This document shows positions 38,708 to 47,487 of a DNA stretch of 64,000 nucleotides, piece after piece. Numbering within the stretch: the stretch's first letter is position 1; each line of letters begins with the position of its first letter. The DNA comes from Psychrobacter sp. Pi2-1 (GTDB lineage Bacteria; Pseudomonadota; Gammaproteobacteria; Pseudomonadales; Moraxellaceae), in NCBI RefSeq assembly GCF_904846645.1, contig NZ_CAJHBO010000006.1, positions 1 through 64,000 on the forward strand. Direction: 5' to 3'. The notes below the pieces were generated by a model, which searched no databases, had not been told where the DNA came from, and saw nothing but the letters and a program-made list of their open reading frames with translations. The position numbers and the translations under genes are program-made.

Positions 38708-39498
38708 TTTTATACCAATACCCTCAATCAGCTATCGTCGATAGACCTATACCTAAAAAAAAGCTCTATGAACAGGGTGCTGCTAATAGTAAGCTTAAGC
38801 AGAAGTTTATCGATGAAGTGGCAAAAATCACATGGGCGTATAAACTATCGGCTGGCACACTAAACATTCAAACTGATACTTTATTTCAAGAAGTGCAGAT
38901 ATTTAGGATTGTCGCACGCACCGCTGACATCGATACCAAAATCATAAAATACATTGATAAGCTCATACCGACACCCGTTATTTTTGAGGTTGTTTATAAT
39001 GATAAAGTTCAGGTCGTTGCCACCTATAAACGTGTGAGCCAAGCAGATAAGTCAAAAATCGTGCTAAATAAATACTATAGCTCAGAGTGGCTCGCTGATG
39101 ATCAGCGTGAGCCTCTACCCTTTGTGCTCAATCTATCTGACTTATATACTCATTTGATCGAGCAGTTGCTACCTAGTATCACTAACGATGCGTCTTTAGA
39201 CCAGCTAAAGCCTCCTAGTCAAGCTATTCACCCAAAAGCCATCGACGCTAATACTCCTTCTATTGCTGTGAGTATAGTGGCAAAGGCAGAGCTAAACCCA
39301 ACGGCGAGAGTCTCTACAAACGCCGCAGTGAGCATAGAAGATAAGCTCAAGCATGTGCAGCAAGTAGAGAGCTTAACCAAGCAAGTCAACCAACTGCAAA
39401 AAAAGGTCAGAAAAGAGGCTCAATTCAACCGCAAAGTTGAGCTAAATATGCGCTTGCATAAACTTAGAGATGAGCTCAATCAGCTTATCGCTGAATAA
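38704..39498 (+). CDS. DUF4391 family protein
   Basis: A 264-residue protein of the DUF4391 family: a mixed alpha/beta domain to about residue 160 (KITWAYKLSAGTLNI, VQIFRIVARTADIDTKIIKYIDKLIPTPVIFEV, KYYSSEWL), a Ser/Pro/Ala-rich linker, and a C-terminal coiled coil (about 215-264, KHVQQVESLTKQVNQLQKKV). No nuclease or ATPase motif is seen. It overlaps the helicase stop by 4 bp, so the two are translationally coupled and probably partners. Function is unknown; a bridging role in a helicase-methylase complex is inference from position. Confidence 0.85.
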   Translation: MILYQYPQSAIVDRPIPKKKLYEQGAANSKLKQKFIDEVAKITWAYKLSAGTLNIQTDTLFQEVQIFRIVARTADIDTKIIKYIDKLIPTPVIFEVVYNDKVQVVATYKRVSQADKSKIVLNKYYSSEWLADDQREPLPFVLNLSDLYTHLIEQLLPSITNDASLDQLKPPSQAIHPKAIDANTPSIAVSIVAKAELNPTARVSTNAAVSIEDKLKHVQQVESLTKQVNQLQKKVRKEAQFNRKVELNMRLHKLRDELNQLIAE

Positions 39499-39554
39499 CT
39501 CCTATAAATAATCATCATACTTTACTCATACTCAATAGCTTTAGGAATATCTAG

Positions 39555-41450
39555 ATGACCAACGCTGCCCAAGCAAATCAACCTGATAACGATACTCTCG
39601 ACATGCACAGCCCTAACCTAGTCGATGACAATGTCCAAAAGATCATGGCGCTGTTTCCCAACTGTATTACTGAGTCAAAAGATGAAAATGGCAATCTAAA
39701 AAAAGCAGTAGATTTTGACTTACTACGTCAAGAGCTGTCACAGTCATTGGTTGAGGGCGGGCAAGAGCGCTATCGTCTCGACTGGCCCGGTAAGCGTCAG
39801 GCGATACTAGAGGCCAACTCACCTATTGCTAAGACGCTACGTCCTGCGCGTGAGGAGAGCGTCAACTTTGATACCACTGAAAATCTATTTATCGAAGGTG
39901 ATAATTTAGACGCCTTAAAGCTATTGCAAGAAAGCTATCTCGGTCAGGTCAAGATGATCTATATAGATCCACCATACAACACAGGCAATGATTTTATATA
40001 TGAGGATGACTTTTCTGAAGATACAGCAGACTTCTTAGAGCGTTCAGAGCAAAAGGATGAAGAAGGCAATCGGCTGATTACTAATACTGAAAGCAATGGA
40101 CGGTTCCACTCTGATTGGCTGACTATGATGTACAGTCGCCTTAAACTAGCTAGAACGTTACTAAAGGATGATGGCGTTATTTTTATTAGTATTGATGATA
40201 ATGAGGTATACAACTTAAGAAAAATTTGTAATGAGGTTTTTGGTTTAAGTAATTTCTTAGCTGAAATTGTTTGGCAACATAGCGTTCAACCTAAAGGATA
40301 TACTGGAAAATTCTCTATTCATCACAATTATATTTTAGTTTTTCAAAAAAGTAATAGCTTTGAATTACAACTACTAGAGCGCACGGAAGAGCACAATAAA
40401 AATTATTCAAACCCAGATAATGATCCTAATGGTAAATGGAGAGCAGGAGATGTACGAAATGCTCTATATAGACCCAACTTAATATATAACATCAAAACAC
40501 CCTCTGGAAAAACTATCTCACCACCTGAAAAAGGATGGAGATGGAGTAAGGACACGTTGAACAAAAAAATAGAGACTGGAGAAGTTATTTTTAACGAAGA
40601 CGAAACTAAAATAACACGTAAAATCTATTTAAATAACTTAGATGGCCGAACGCCTGAAACACTATGGTTTGGGAGGGATTGTGGCACTACAAGGAGCGCA
40701 GCAGGACAAATTAAAAGCTTATTTGAATCAAAAGCTGTGTTTGATACGCCAAAGCCCATAGAGTTACTCAGTCATATTTTTCAGATTTCGATTAAAGAGA
40801 ATGACTTAGTTTTAGACTTCTTTGCAGGCTCATCTACGACTGCGCATGCGCTCATGGAACTGAACGCTCAAGATGGTGGTAACCGCAAGTTTATTATGGT
40901 TCAGCTTCCTGAGAAAACTACTGACGACTCAGTTGGAAATAAAGCAGGTTATTCTACTATCTCTGAAATATCCAAAGAACGTATCCGCCGCGCTGGTCAA
41001 AAAATCGTAGAAGAGAATCAAGATAAAGACGGTATCAACGACTTAGATATTGGCTTTCGCGTGCTAAAAATCGATGAGACCAATATGAAAAAGGTCTATT
41101 ACACGCCTGATGAATACTCGCAAGCAGAGCTTGATAACCTAGAGTCGCATATCAAAGAGGACCGCACTGGCGAAGACTTGCTCTTTCAAGTCATGCTTGA
41201 TTGGGGCGTGCCCTTATCTTTACCTATTGAGGTTAAAGAGATTCAAGGCAGTACCGTCTATTACGTGGGTATAGATAGCTTAGTCGCTTGTTTTGACACG
41301 ATATCGACTGACTTGATCGATGAGATATCAAAGGACGAACCACTAAAATTTGTCTCAAGTGAGCTAGCGATAGCTCATGACCAAGACAAGACCAATATTA
41401 AAGCACGTTTTGCGCAGTTATCACCTGATACACAAGTGAAGTTCATCTAA
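39555..41450 (+). CDS. Type III restriction-modification methyltransferase (Mod)
   Basis: A 631-residue N6-adenine methyltransferase of the beta (motif IV before motif I) type. Catalytic DPPY is at 138-141 (IDPPYNTGNDF) and the AdoMet-binding motif at about 421-426 (LDFFAGSSTTAHA). Between them (about 225-410) lies the target recognition domain, whose DNA looks more AT-rich than the rest of the gene. Mod recognises the site, protects host DNA and partners with Res. TAGGAA precedes the ATG. The gene follows DUF4391 by 56 bp and ends 11 bp before res. Confidence 0.95.
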   Translation: MTNAAQANQPDNDTLDMHSPNLVDDNVQKIMALFPNCITESKDENGNLKKAVDFDLLRQELSQSLVEGGQERYRLDWPGKRQAILEANSPIAKTLRPAREESVNFDTTENLFIEGDNLDALKLLQESYLGQVKMIYIDPPYNTGNDFIYEDDFSEDTADFLERSEQKDEEGNRLITNTESNGRFHSDWLTMMYSRLKLARTLLKDDGVIFISIDDNEVYNLRKICNEVFGLSNFLAEIVWQHSVQPKGYTGKFSIHHNYILVFQKSNSFELQLLERTEEHNKNYSNPDNDPNGKWRAGDVRNALYRPNLIYNIKTPSGKTISPPEKGWRWSKDTLNKKIETGEVIFNEDETKITRKIYLNNLDGRTPETLWFGRDCGTTRSAAGQIKSLFESKAVFDTPKPIELLSHIFQISIKENDLVLDFFAGSSTTAHALMELNAQDGGNRKFIMVQLPEKTTDDSVGNKAGYSTISEISKERIRRAGQKIVEENQDKDGINDLDIGFRVLKIDETNMKKVYYTPDEYSQAELDNLESHIKEDRTGEDLLFQVMLDWGVPLSLPIEVKEIQGSTVYYVGIDSLVACFDTISTDLIDEISKDEPLKFVSSELAIAHDQDKTNIKARFAQLSPDTQVKFI

Positions 41451-41461
41451 GGGGCTGAATC

Positions 41462-44400
41462 ATGGAAATTAAATTCAAAGAGCTCCAGTATCAGCTAGAC
41501 GCCGTCAATGCCGTTGCAGACTGCTTTAACGGGCAACCAAAAGAGATTGCACAGCAGTACACCATTGACCAAGGCAAGCAAAAGCTACCTATTAACCCAA
41601 CGGGTGAGAGCTTGTCTTTATTTAGTGACGATGAGCTGGCGAGCACTGAGCAGTCCTTATTATTCGATGAGCTGCATATCGGCTATGCCAACGCACCTAT
41701 TGACGACCTATCAAAAGTATTAGATAACATCAGAAGTGTACAGGCAAGCCAAGGCTTAACTCAGTCATCTGAACTTATTACCGATGATACCTCGACCAAA
41801 GGCGGTAAAGGTCAAAACCTAACCACCAGCCCTATCAACCTAAATATTGAGATGGAAACAGGTACAGGTAAGACTTACTGCTATATCCGTTCTATGATGG
41901 AGCTAAATAAGCGCTATGGCTGGTCAAAATTTATTATCGTCGTACCTAGTATTGCGATTCGTGAAGGCGTGGCAAAAACCTTCGAGATGACCGCTGATCA
42001 CTTCCAAGAGATTTATGGGAAAAAGCCGCGCTCATTTGTCTATAACTCTGACCAACTGCATGAGCTTGAAACCTTTAGTTCGGATGCTAGCGTTAACGTC
42101 ATGATTATTAATATCCAAGCTTTTAACTCACGTAGTAAGAGCAATCGCCGTATCTATGATGAGCTAGATGATTTTGGTTCCCGTCGCCCTATCGACGTGA
42201 TACGCCGTAACCGCCCTATCGTCATTATTGATGAGCCCCAAAAGCTAGGTTCTGAAAATGCGCTCAAGTCTTTGGCTGAATTTGATCCTTTATTTATCAT
42301 GCGTTATTCGGCGACCCATAAACGCGACTACAATCTCATTTATCGCTTAGATGCACTAGATGCCTATAATCAAAAACTGGTCAAAAAGATCACCGTTAAA
42401 GGCATTGAGGTCAAAGGCTTATCAGGCGCTCATGGCTACTTATATCTACAGAATATAGAAGTGTCTTCATCCGACCCTACTGCTAGGCTTGATATCGAAG
42501 AAAAAACCAAATCAGGCGTCAAGCGCCGTATCCGCCGTGTCAACAAAGGTAGTGATCTCTACGCGCTATCCAAACAAGCTGAGCAGTATAAAGACCGTTA
42601 CGTGGTCGCTGAGATTGATGCACGTGAGCAATCATTGACGTTTACTAATGGTATCAAAATTTATGTTGGTCAAGCACTCGGTCAAATCGATGAAACGCTT
42701 ATGCGTACTATTCAAATACGAGAGTCCATCCGCGCCCACTTAGAAAAAGAACGAGTGCTGTTTAATCAAGGCCTCAAGGTGCTGAGCCTATTCTTTATCG
42801 ATGAAGTCGCAAAATACCGTCAGTACGATGACCAAGGTAACCGTGTTGATGGTGAGTATGCGCAAATATTCGCTGAGCAATATAATCAAATCGTTGAGGA
42901 TATGATAGGTCTAAATATAGACAATGACCCCTACATCGATTATCTACGTAATATTGACGTCGACCGTACTCATAATGGCTACTTCTCAGTCGATAAAAAA
43001 AGCCAGCAGATGATCGATCCCAAAACCAAAAACTTTGTTGATGAAGAGCTAGGCGGTAAAGTCAGTCTAACCGACGATATCGATGCTTACGACCTTATTT
43101 TAAAAGATAAAGAGACGCTACTCTCCTTCCCTCAGCCAAATGACTCAGAGGAGACACGCCATAAGAAAAACGTTCGCTTTATCTTCTCACATTCGGCACT
43201 AAGAGAAGGCTGGGATAATCCAAACGTGTTTGTTATATGTACCCTAAAGCATTCTGAAAACACCATCTCTCGCCGACAAGAAGTCGGACGCGGTCTACGC
43301 TTAGCGGTACGCAGTGACGGTATGCGCATGGATGCCAATCACTTATCTAAAGGTGATATTCATCTAATCAACAACCTGACTGTCGTCACTAATGAAAGCT
43401 ACACCGACTTTGTGACAAACCTACAAAAAGAGCTGGCAGCAGCCTTGTCTAGCCGACCCACTAAGGCTACCAAAGACTATTTTTATAATAAAGTACTGAC
43501 GTTAGAAGATGGTAGCAAACATGAAGTCAGCGAGCGTGACGCTGACATGATTATCCATTATCTTATTAAAAATGATTATATAGATTTTGATAAGCATATT
43601 ACTGATAGCTATCACGAAGCGATTAATAACGATAGCTTAGCCCCTCTACCTGAAGTACTTGAGCCTTATGGTGATCAAATTATAAAATTGATCGGTGGTA
43701 TATTTGATCCTAAAGCGCTTGAAGATATGACGGACAACGATAATAAGACCACACATAACCCAATCAATGAAAACAATCTCAAGAAAAAAGAGTTCTTAGC
43801 GCTATGGAACCGTATTAACCGCAAAGCAGTATTTGAGATTCAGATTGATAGTGTTAAGCTCATAAGCCAAAGTATCGCTGCTATCGAAGCGGCCGCAAAG
43901 AAAAGAAACAACAACTTTGTAGAAACGCTTAGCTATAAGCTTGCTGAGTCTACTCAGCGTGACACCATCTCTCATGAAGAGTTGCTTGATAAGCAGTCGT
44001 TTAGCAACCCTACTACTTCAACTGAGTCAGCAAATACATCTGTACGTTCACAGGTGAAATACGACTTGATAGGCTCAATCAGTGAGCAGACCGACCTTAC
44101 TCGTCGTAGTATCGTGGCGATTTTGAAAAGTATCAATAATGCTATTTTTGCGCAGTTCAAGAATAATCCTGAAGCCTTTATTCGTGAAGTTGCTCGCCTA
44201 ATTAACGAAGCACGAATCAGAATGGTCATCCAAGGGCTTACTTATTATACGACTGACCAGACCTACCCACTTAATGAAGTTTTTGTGTCAAATCAGAAGA
44301 TCCCTAGCGACTCGTTAAAGGTTGACCGGCATGTCTTTGATTATGTTGCAACGGACTCAAGCATCGAGAAACGATTTGCTCAGGAGCTAGAAGGCGCTGT

Positions 44401-44710
44401 TGATGATGTAGCGGTATATGCCAAGCTGCCTGATAGATTCAAAATTCCAACACCAGTAGGCGACTACAACCCTGATTGGGCCATTGCTTTTAACGAAGGT
44501 AAAGTGCGTCATATCTACTTTGTGGCTGAAACTAAAGGATCGATGATAGATGCTGACTTGCGTGAAAAAGAAAAGTATCGCATAGAGAGCGCCAAGCGAT
44601 TCTTTTATGCATTGAATTCAAAAGCTAGTGAAAGTAGCAGTCTTGAGGATCAAGCTGTAAAATACGATGTGATTGATAGCTTTGATGAGTTATTAAAACT
44701 TGTTAGATGA
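41462..44710 (+). CDS. Type III restriction enzyme Res subunit
   Basis: A 1082-residue helicase-nuclease. Walker A is METGTGKTY (Lys 137), motif II DEPQ (257-260, typical of type III Res), motif III MRYSATHK. Helicase C-terminal motifs include HSALREGWDNPNVFVIC and RRQEVGRGLRL. The C-terminal PD-(D/E)xK nuclease has Asp 1005 (NPDWAIAF) and Glu 1023/Lys 1025 (AETKGS). All key residues are present, so it should be able to cut unmodified DNA with Mod. It is the last gene of the operon; a strong terminator follows 26 bp later. Confidence 0.95.
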   Translation: MEIKFKELQYQLDAVNAVADCFNGQPKEIAQQYTIDQGKQKLPINPTGESLSLFSDDELASTEQSLLFDELHIGYANAPIDDLSKVLDNIRSVQASQGLTQSSELITDDTSTKGGKGQNLTTSPINLNIEMETGTGKTYCYIRSMMELNKRYGWSKFIIVVPSIAIREGVAKTFEMTADHFQEIYGKKPRSFVYNSDQLHELETFSSDASVNVMIINIQAFNSRSKSNRRIYDELDDFGSRRPIDVIRRNRPIVIIDEPQKLGSENALKSLAEFDPLFIMRYSATHKRDYNLIYRLDALDAYNQKLVKKITVKGIEVKGLSGAHGYLYLQNIEVSSSDPTARLDIEEKTKSGVKRRIRRVNKGSDLYALSKQAEQYKDRYVVAEIDAREQSLTFTNGIKIYVGQALGQIDETLMRTIQIRESIRAHLEKERVLFNQGLKVLSLFFIDEVAKYRQYDDQGNRVDGEYAQIFAEQYNQIVEDMIGLNIDNDPYIDYLRNIDVDRTHNGYFSVDKKSQQMIDPKTKNFVDEELGGKVSLTDDIDAYDLILKDKETLLSFPQPNDSEETRHKKNVRFIFSHSALREGWDNPNVFVICTLKHSENTISRRQEVGRGLRLAVRSDGMRMDANHLSKGDIHLINNLTVVTNESYTDFVTNLQKELAAALSSRPTKATKDYFYNKVLTLEDGSKHEVSERDADMIIHYLIKNDYIDFDKHITDSYHEAINNDSLAPLPEVLEPYGDQIIKLIGGIFDPKALEDMTDNDNKTTHNPINENNLKKKEFLALWNRINRKAVFEIQIDSVKLISQSIAAIEAAAKKRNNNFVETLSYKLAESTQRDTISHEELLDKQSFSNPTTSTESANTSVRSQVKYDLIGSISEQTDLTRRSIVAILKSINNAIFAQFKNNPEAFIREVARLINEARIRMVIQGLTYYTTDQTYPLNEVFVSNQKIPSDSLKVDRHVFDYVATDSSIEKRFAQELEGAVDDVAVYAKLPDRFKIPTPVGDYNPDWAIAFNEGKVRHIYFVAETKGSMIDADLREKEKYRIESAKRFFYALNSKASESSSLEDQAVKYDVIDSFDELLKLVR

Positions 44711-44736
44711 AAAGGCTATAACTCAGTAAACATGTA

Positions 44737-44768
44737 GCCACCTTGCATAGTGCTAAGGTGGCTTTTTA
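44737..44768 (+). terminator. Terminator of the composite type III operon
   Basis: The arms AGCCACCTT and AAGGTGGCT enclose a GCATAGTGCT loop and are followed by TTTTTACT, just after the res stop. Confidence 0.9.
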
Positions 44769-44854
44769 CTAGTTTAAGGTCTATGCAGTACGGCAATAGT
44801 CTTTTTTATCAGCTCACTACCATTTATATTGCTTTACTCACAAATCTTTGAACT

Positions 44855-45919
44855 TTAATCTGTTAGATAATCCGGAACACCCAAAAAGCACCCCTTCATC
44901 GTCATCCGATCAAAGCTATACACATGCGCATGAGGTGATTCCTTGCAGCGTCCCACTAGCGGCTGCTTTTGATCAGGTCTACCTTGCGCCAGTATGATTG
45001 TTCCTGAGCAGATAGGACAGATAGCAGTAAATTCAGTCAATCTAGCGACGTTTAACTTTTCTTTATCTCTATACATCTCAATATCAGCATTATCAACATT
45101 CACGTTGGCAAAAAACATAGGCGCTTTAATCACGCGATGATAAGGCAGTAAATATAATGGCATGAAAAAATACCGCCAATTTAGATAAGCTACAGGAATA
45201 AGAATAGCGAATAGGAAAGCCTGCCAAAGCCCCAAGTTTGGTATTTCGTTCATTAACATGACAACAAAAACAGCGTATATAGCAATCAGTATATCTAGGA
45301 AAAAACTCAGTAGCAGCAGTAACATCAATAGAATACCTTTAAAGCTCAGCATTTTAAGCTCACCTTGCCTAAAAAACAGCTTGGTGAATAATGATGGCTT
45401 AATATCGGATGTGGCTTTACGCTCGTACGTAATAGTACTTAAGTCCTCATCCTCTTCAATATCGCTATCGGCTTTAACGGTAGCCAACTTATCTATCTGC
45501 TCTTGCTCTGACTGTTCACTATCGAAAGTTTGAATATCCATCCATAGCAAAGTCTTATTTTTCGAGCCTCCTCCTGAAGCCGATGTTACAATTATTGGCT
45601 TATACCCTAGAGTGATAAACGCTTTTTTACAGTCCGGCTGATCGTTAATAAACGCTTCCAGAGTCGCTTCTAACTTTAACGTTTTAACCGCATTTTTAGC
45701 GGTTTGACTGTCTACACTTTTTTCATCGATATTTTTCGCTTTAGCATAAATTTGCTGTCTTGATAGCTTTTCTGGCTCAAACGCTTCATCCGAATACTCA
45801 ATTTTTCTTAGCTGTTCACTGACGATAATCTTTAAATACGTATCCCAAAGCGTATCACGGGGATAATTCATCAGCTGATCATGCAGTTCATTGAATACTA
45901 CTAGGTGATTGTTTTCCAT
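44855..45919 (-). CDS. Uncharacterised two-helix membrane protein with C-terminal zinc ribbon
   Basis: A 354-residue protein I do not recognise. Residues 1-170 are soluble and charged, with a Glu/Asp-rich stretch. Two hydrophobic segments follow at about 195-225 (LSFKGILLMLLLLLSFFLDI...) and 232-252. The C-terminal part has CPICSG and a later Cys/His set (GRCKESPHAH), likely one zinc ribbon. The architecture, soluble domain plus membrane hairpin, resembles membrane effectors of defence systems, but there is no sequence match I can name. It is divergent from the coiA-like gene and convergent with the restriction operon. Confidence 0.7.
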   Translation of the reverse strand: MENNHLVVFNELHDQLMNYPRDTLWDTYLKIIVSEQLRKIEYSDEAFEPEKLSRQQIYAKAKNIDEKSVDSQTAKNAVKTLKLEATLEAFINDQPDCKKAFITLGYKPIIVTSASGGGSKNKTLLWMDIQTFDSEQSEQEQIDKLATVKADSDIEEDEDLSTITYERKATSDIKPSLFTKLFFRQGELKMLSFKGILLMLLLLLSFFLDILIAIYAVFVVMLMNEIPNLGLWQAFLFAILIPVAYLNWRYFFMPLYLLPYHRVIKAPMFFANVNVDNADIEMYRDKEKLNVARLTEFTAICPICSGTIILAQGRPDQKQPLVGRCKESPHAHVYSFDRMTMKGCFLGVPDYLTD

Positions 45920-45985
45920 ATAAATGTACCGATTAAACCCCTATTAATACCCCTATAGCAGCCTGTTTTAAAACTAAATTTTATC

Positions 45986-46034
45986 ACATAGTTACCTCAC
46001 TCCTAACCAACTAATAAAAGGATGGTAACTATGT
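45986..46034 (+). promoter_or_regulatory. 11-bp inverted repeat spanning the start codon of the CoiA-like gene
   Basis: ACATAGTTACC (45986-45996) and GGTAACTATGT (46024-46034) are perfect inverted arms 27 bases apart. The right arm contains the likely ATG (46031-46033), and the AAAAGG ribosome site lies in the loop. In RNA this would fold as a hairpin over the start; in DNA it could be a repressor operator between two divergent genes. Confidence 0.6.
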
Positions 46035-46918
46035 CTATGTCAATCGCTGTTAATGAGCAAAAGCAAATCGTCAATGTTAAGCAAGTCGAGCGAGGGCTGG
46101 CTTGTATGTGTTTTTGCTTTGAGTGCGGTGAACCTGTGGTGGCTCGTAAAGGTGAAAAAAATGAGCATCATTTCTCGCATCTAAGTAATAAAGAAAGCTG
46201 TGCGATTCACCCTGAAAGTATCCTACACAAGTTTGCCAAGCAAGTCATTATGGATGAGAATTATTTAACGCTACCAGCATTGCCTGATGAACAAAATGAT
46301 GACTACAAAACTTGGCAGTTTGATCATCTGGTCGCAGAACAAGCTATCGGCTCTATACGACCTGATCTAGTTGCGACTATTGATGACGAGATAATGTTTA
46401 TCGAAGTGGCAGTAACGTCATTTATCGATGCCGATAAAACTGCATTTATTAGGCAGCTTGGTATTAAGACGATAGAGATCGACTTGCGTGAGATTATTAA
46501 ACAGAATATGGAACTGCCGAGTACTGAAGCGAAAGACTACATTTTAGACTGCGTAAGTAATAAGCAATGGATATTCCCTAAACCAAGTACTACAACAGCG
46601 TCTACTCTATCAGTTGAACCTACTGATAACTGTCAAAAGACCACTGAAGAAGATAGCAATGAAAGCTTTGATAAGGGGTATAGCACTTATCGCTTTACGA
46701 TCAAGCACAGCTGGGTAGATGTGAGGGTATTTAATTCAGGCATGGTGTCGGTGAAATGCGTGACCTATAACCACGATGCCATCGAAATACTAAAGCAGTG
46801 GCGTAACGAAGGCGGCGGCAAGTATAACCAAAAATACAAATCATGGAATTACTTTAAACCGTTTTCAGATACTGTCTTGAAACGACTGCAAGAAATGGAT
46901 ATGACCCCTACTGCTTAA
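46031..46918 (+). CDS. CoiA-like nuclease-family protein
   Basis: A protein of about 295 residues resembling the competence protein CoiA family. The N-terminus has a zinc-knuckle region (CFCFECGEPVVARKGEKNEHHFSHL). A PD-(D/E)xK-like core follows: IRPDLVATIDDEIMFIEVAVTSF, where the usual Lys of ExK is replaced (EVA), as in some CoiA relatives. The C-terminal 70 residues (YKSWNYFKPFSDTVL) form a separate small domain. ATG 46031 is preferred over 46022, since AAAAGG would be too close to the latter. It is 35 bp upstream of a Holliday-junction-resolvase-like gene and probably in operon with it. CoiA-type genes are common in defence islands. Confidence 0.75.
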   Translation: MSMSIAVNEQKQIVNVKQVERGLACMCFCFECGEPVVARKGEKNEHHFSHLSNKESCAIHPESILHKFAKQVIMDENYLTLPALPDEQNDDYKTWQFDHLVAEQAIGSIRPDLVATIDDEIMFIEVAVTSFIDADKTAFIRQLGIKTIEIDLREIIKQNMELPSTEAKDYILDCVSNKQWIFPKPSTTTASTLSVEPTDNCQKTTEEDSNESFDKGYSTYRFTIKHSWVDVRVFNSGMVSVKCVTYNHDAIEILKQWRNEGGGKYNQKYKSWNYFKPFSDTVLKRLQEMDMTPTA

Positions 46919-46953
46919 ATATGATTCTGTTTGATAACACGGAGAATAAAACT

Positions 46954-47487
46954 ATGACACTCACCACTATGCTGCTAATTATAATCTTACTAATGATGGC
47001 ACTGCTCGTATGGACTATGCAGCGAATACAATTTCAAAATAAGGCTCTGCTACAGAGTGAACGAGATGTTGCGCAAATTAGGAACGATATGCTTGAAAGA
47101 GAAGCAGGCTTTCAACAGCAATTAGCAAAAGAAATTAAAGAGGCACAAAAGCGTTCCAACAATATGCAGCGCAATGTGCTAAAAGGTCAAATTGGCGAAC
47201 AGTTCACGCCCTTTATTACTGACTTTCCTTACAACCCTTCAGACTGCCGATTCATGGGTGAACCGATTGACTACATCATCTTCCAAAATTTGCATGAATG
47301 CGCCGATGGCAACGTGCCTATCGAGGACGTGCATCTCATTATTGCAGAAGTTAAAACAGGGAATGCTAGGCTAAACCAACGGCAGAAGATTATTAAACAA
47401 GTAATCGAAAATGGGCAGGTTAGCTTTAAAGAGCTTAGGATAAAACACTGTGAAGATACGCGTTCAGGTAAGCGTATAAATCAGTAA
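46954..47487 (+). CDS. Holliday junction resolvase-related membrane-anchored nuclease
   Basis: A 177-residue protein with an N-terminal membrane helix (LTTMLLIIILLMMALLVW), a coiled coil (about 25-75), and a PD-(D/E)xK nuclease domain of the Endonuc_Holl (PF10107) type: KGQIGEQFTPF, GEPIDYIIF and LIIAEVKTGNARLNQRQ with Asp, Glu and Lys in place. ATG 46954 is chosen because CGGAG lies upstream and the membrane helix starts directly after; the frame opens at 46921. It follows the CoiA-like gene closely, so the two nuclease-like proteins may work together. Confidence 0.8.
   Translation: MTLTTMLLIIILLMMALLVWTMQRIQFQNKALLQSERDVAQIRNDMLEREAGFQQQLAKEIKEAQKRSNNMQRNVLKGQIGEQFTPFITDFPYNPSDCRFMGEPIDYIIFQNLHECADGNVPIEDVHLIIAEVKTGNARLNQRQKIIKQVIENGQVSFKELRIKHCEDTRSGKRINQ

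Noticed and set aside
35381-44710. DISARM or BREX assignment for the restriction operon
   Set aside because: The required partners (DUF1998 protein for DISARM; PglZ and BrxC for BREX) are absent, while a full type III Mod-Res pair is present.
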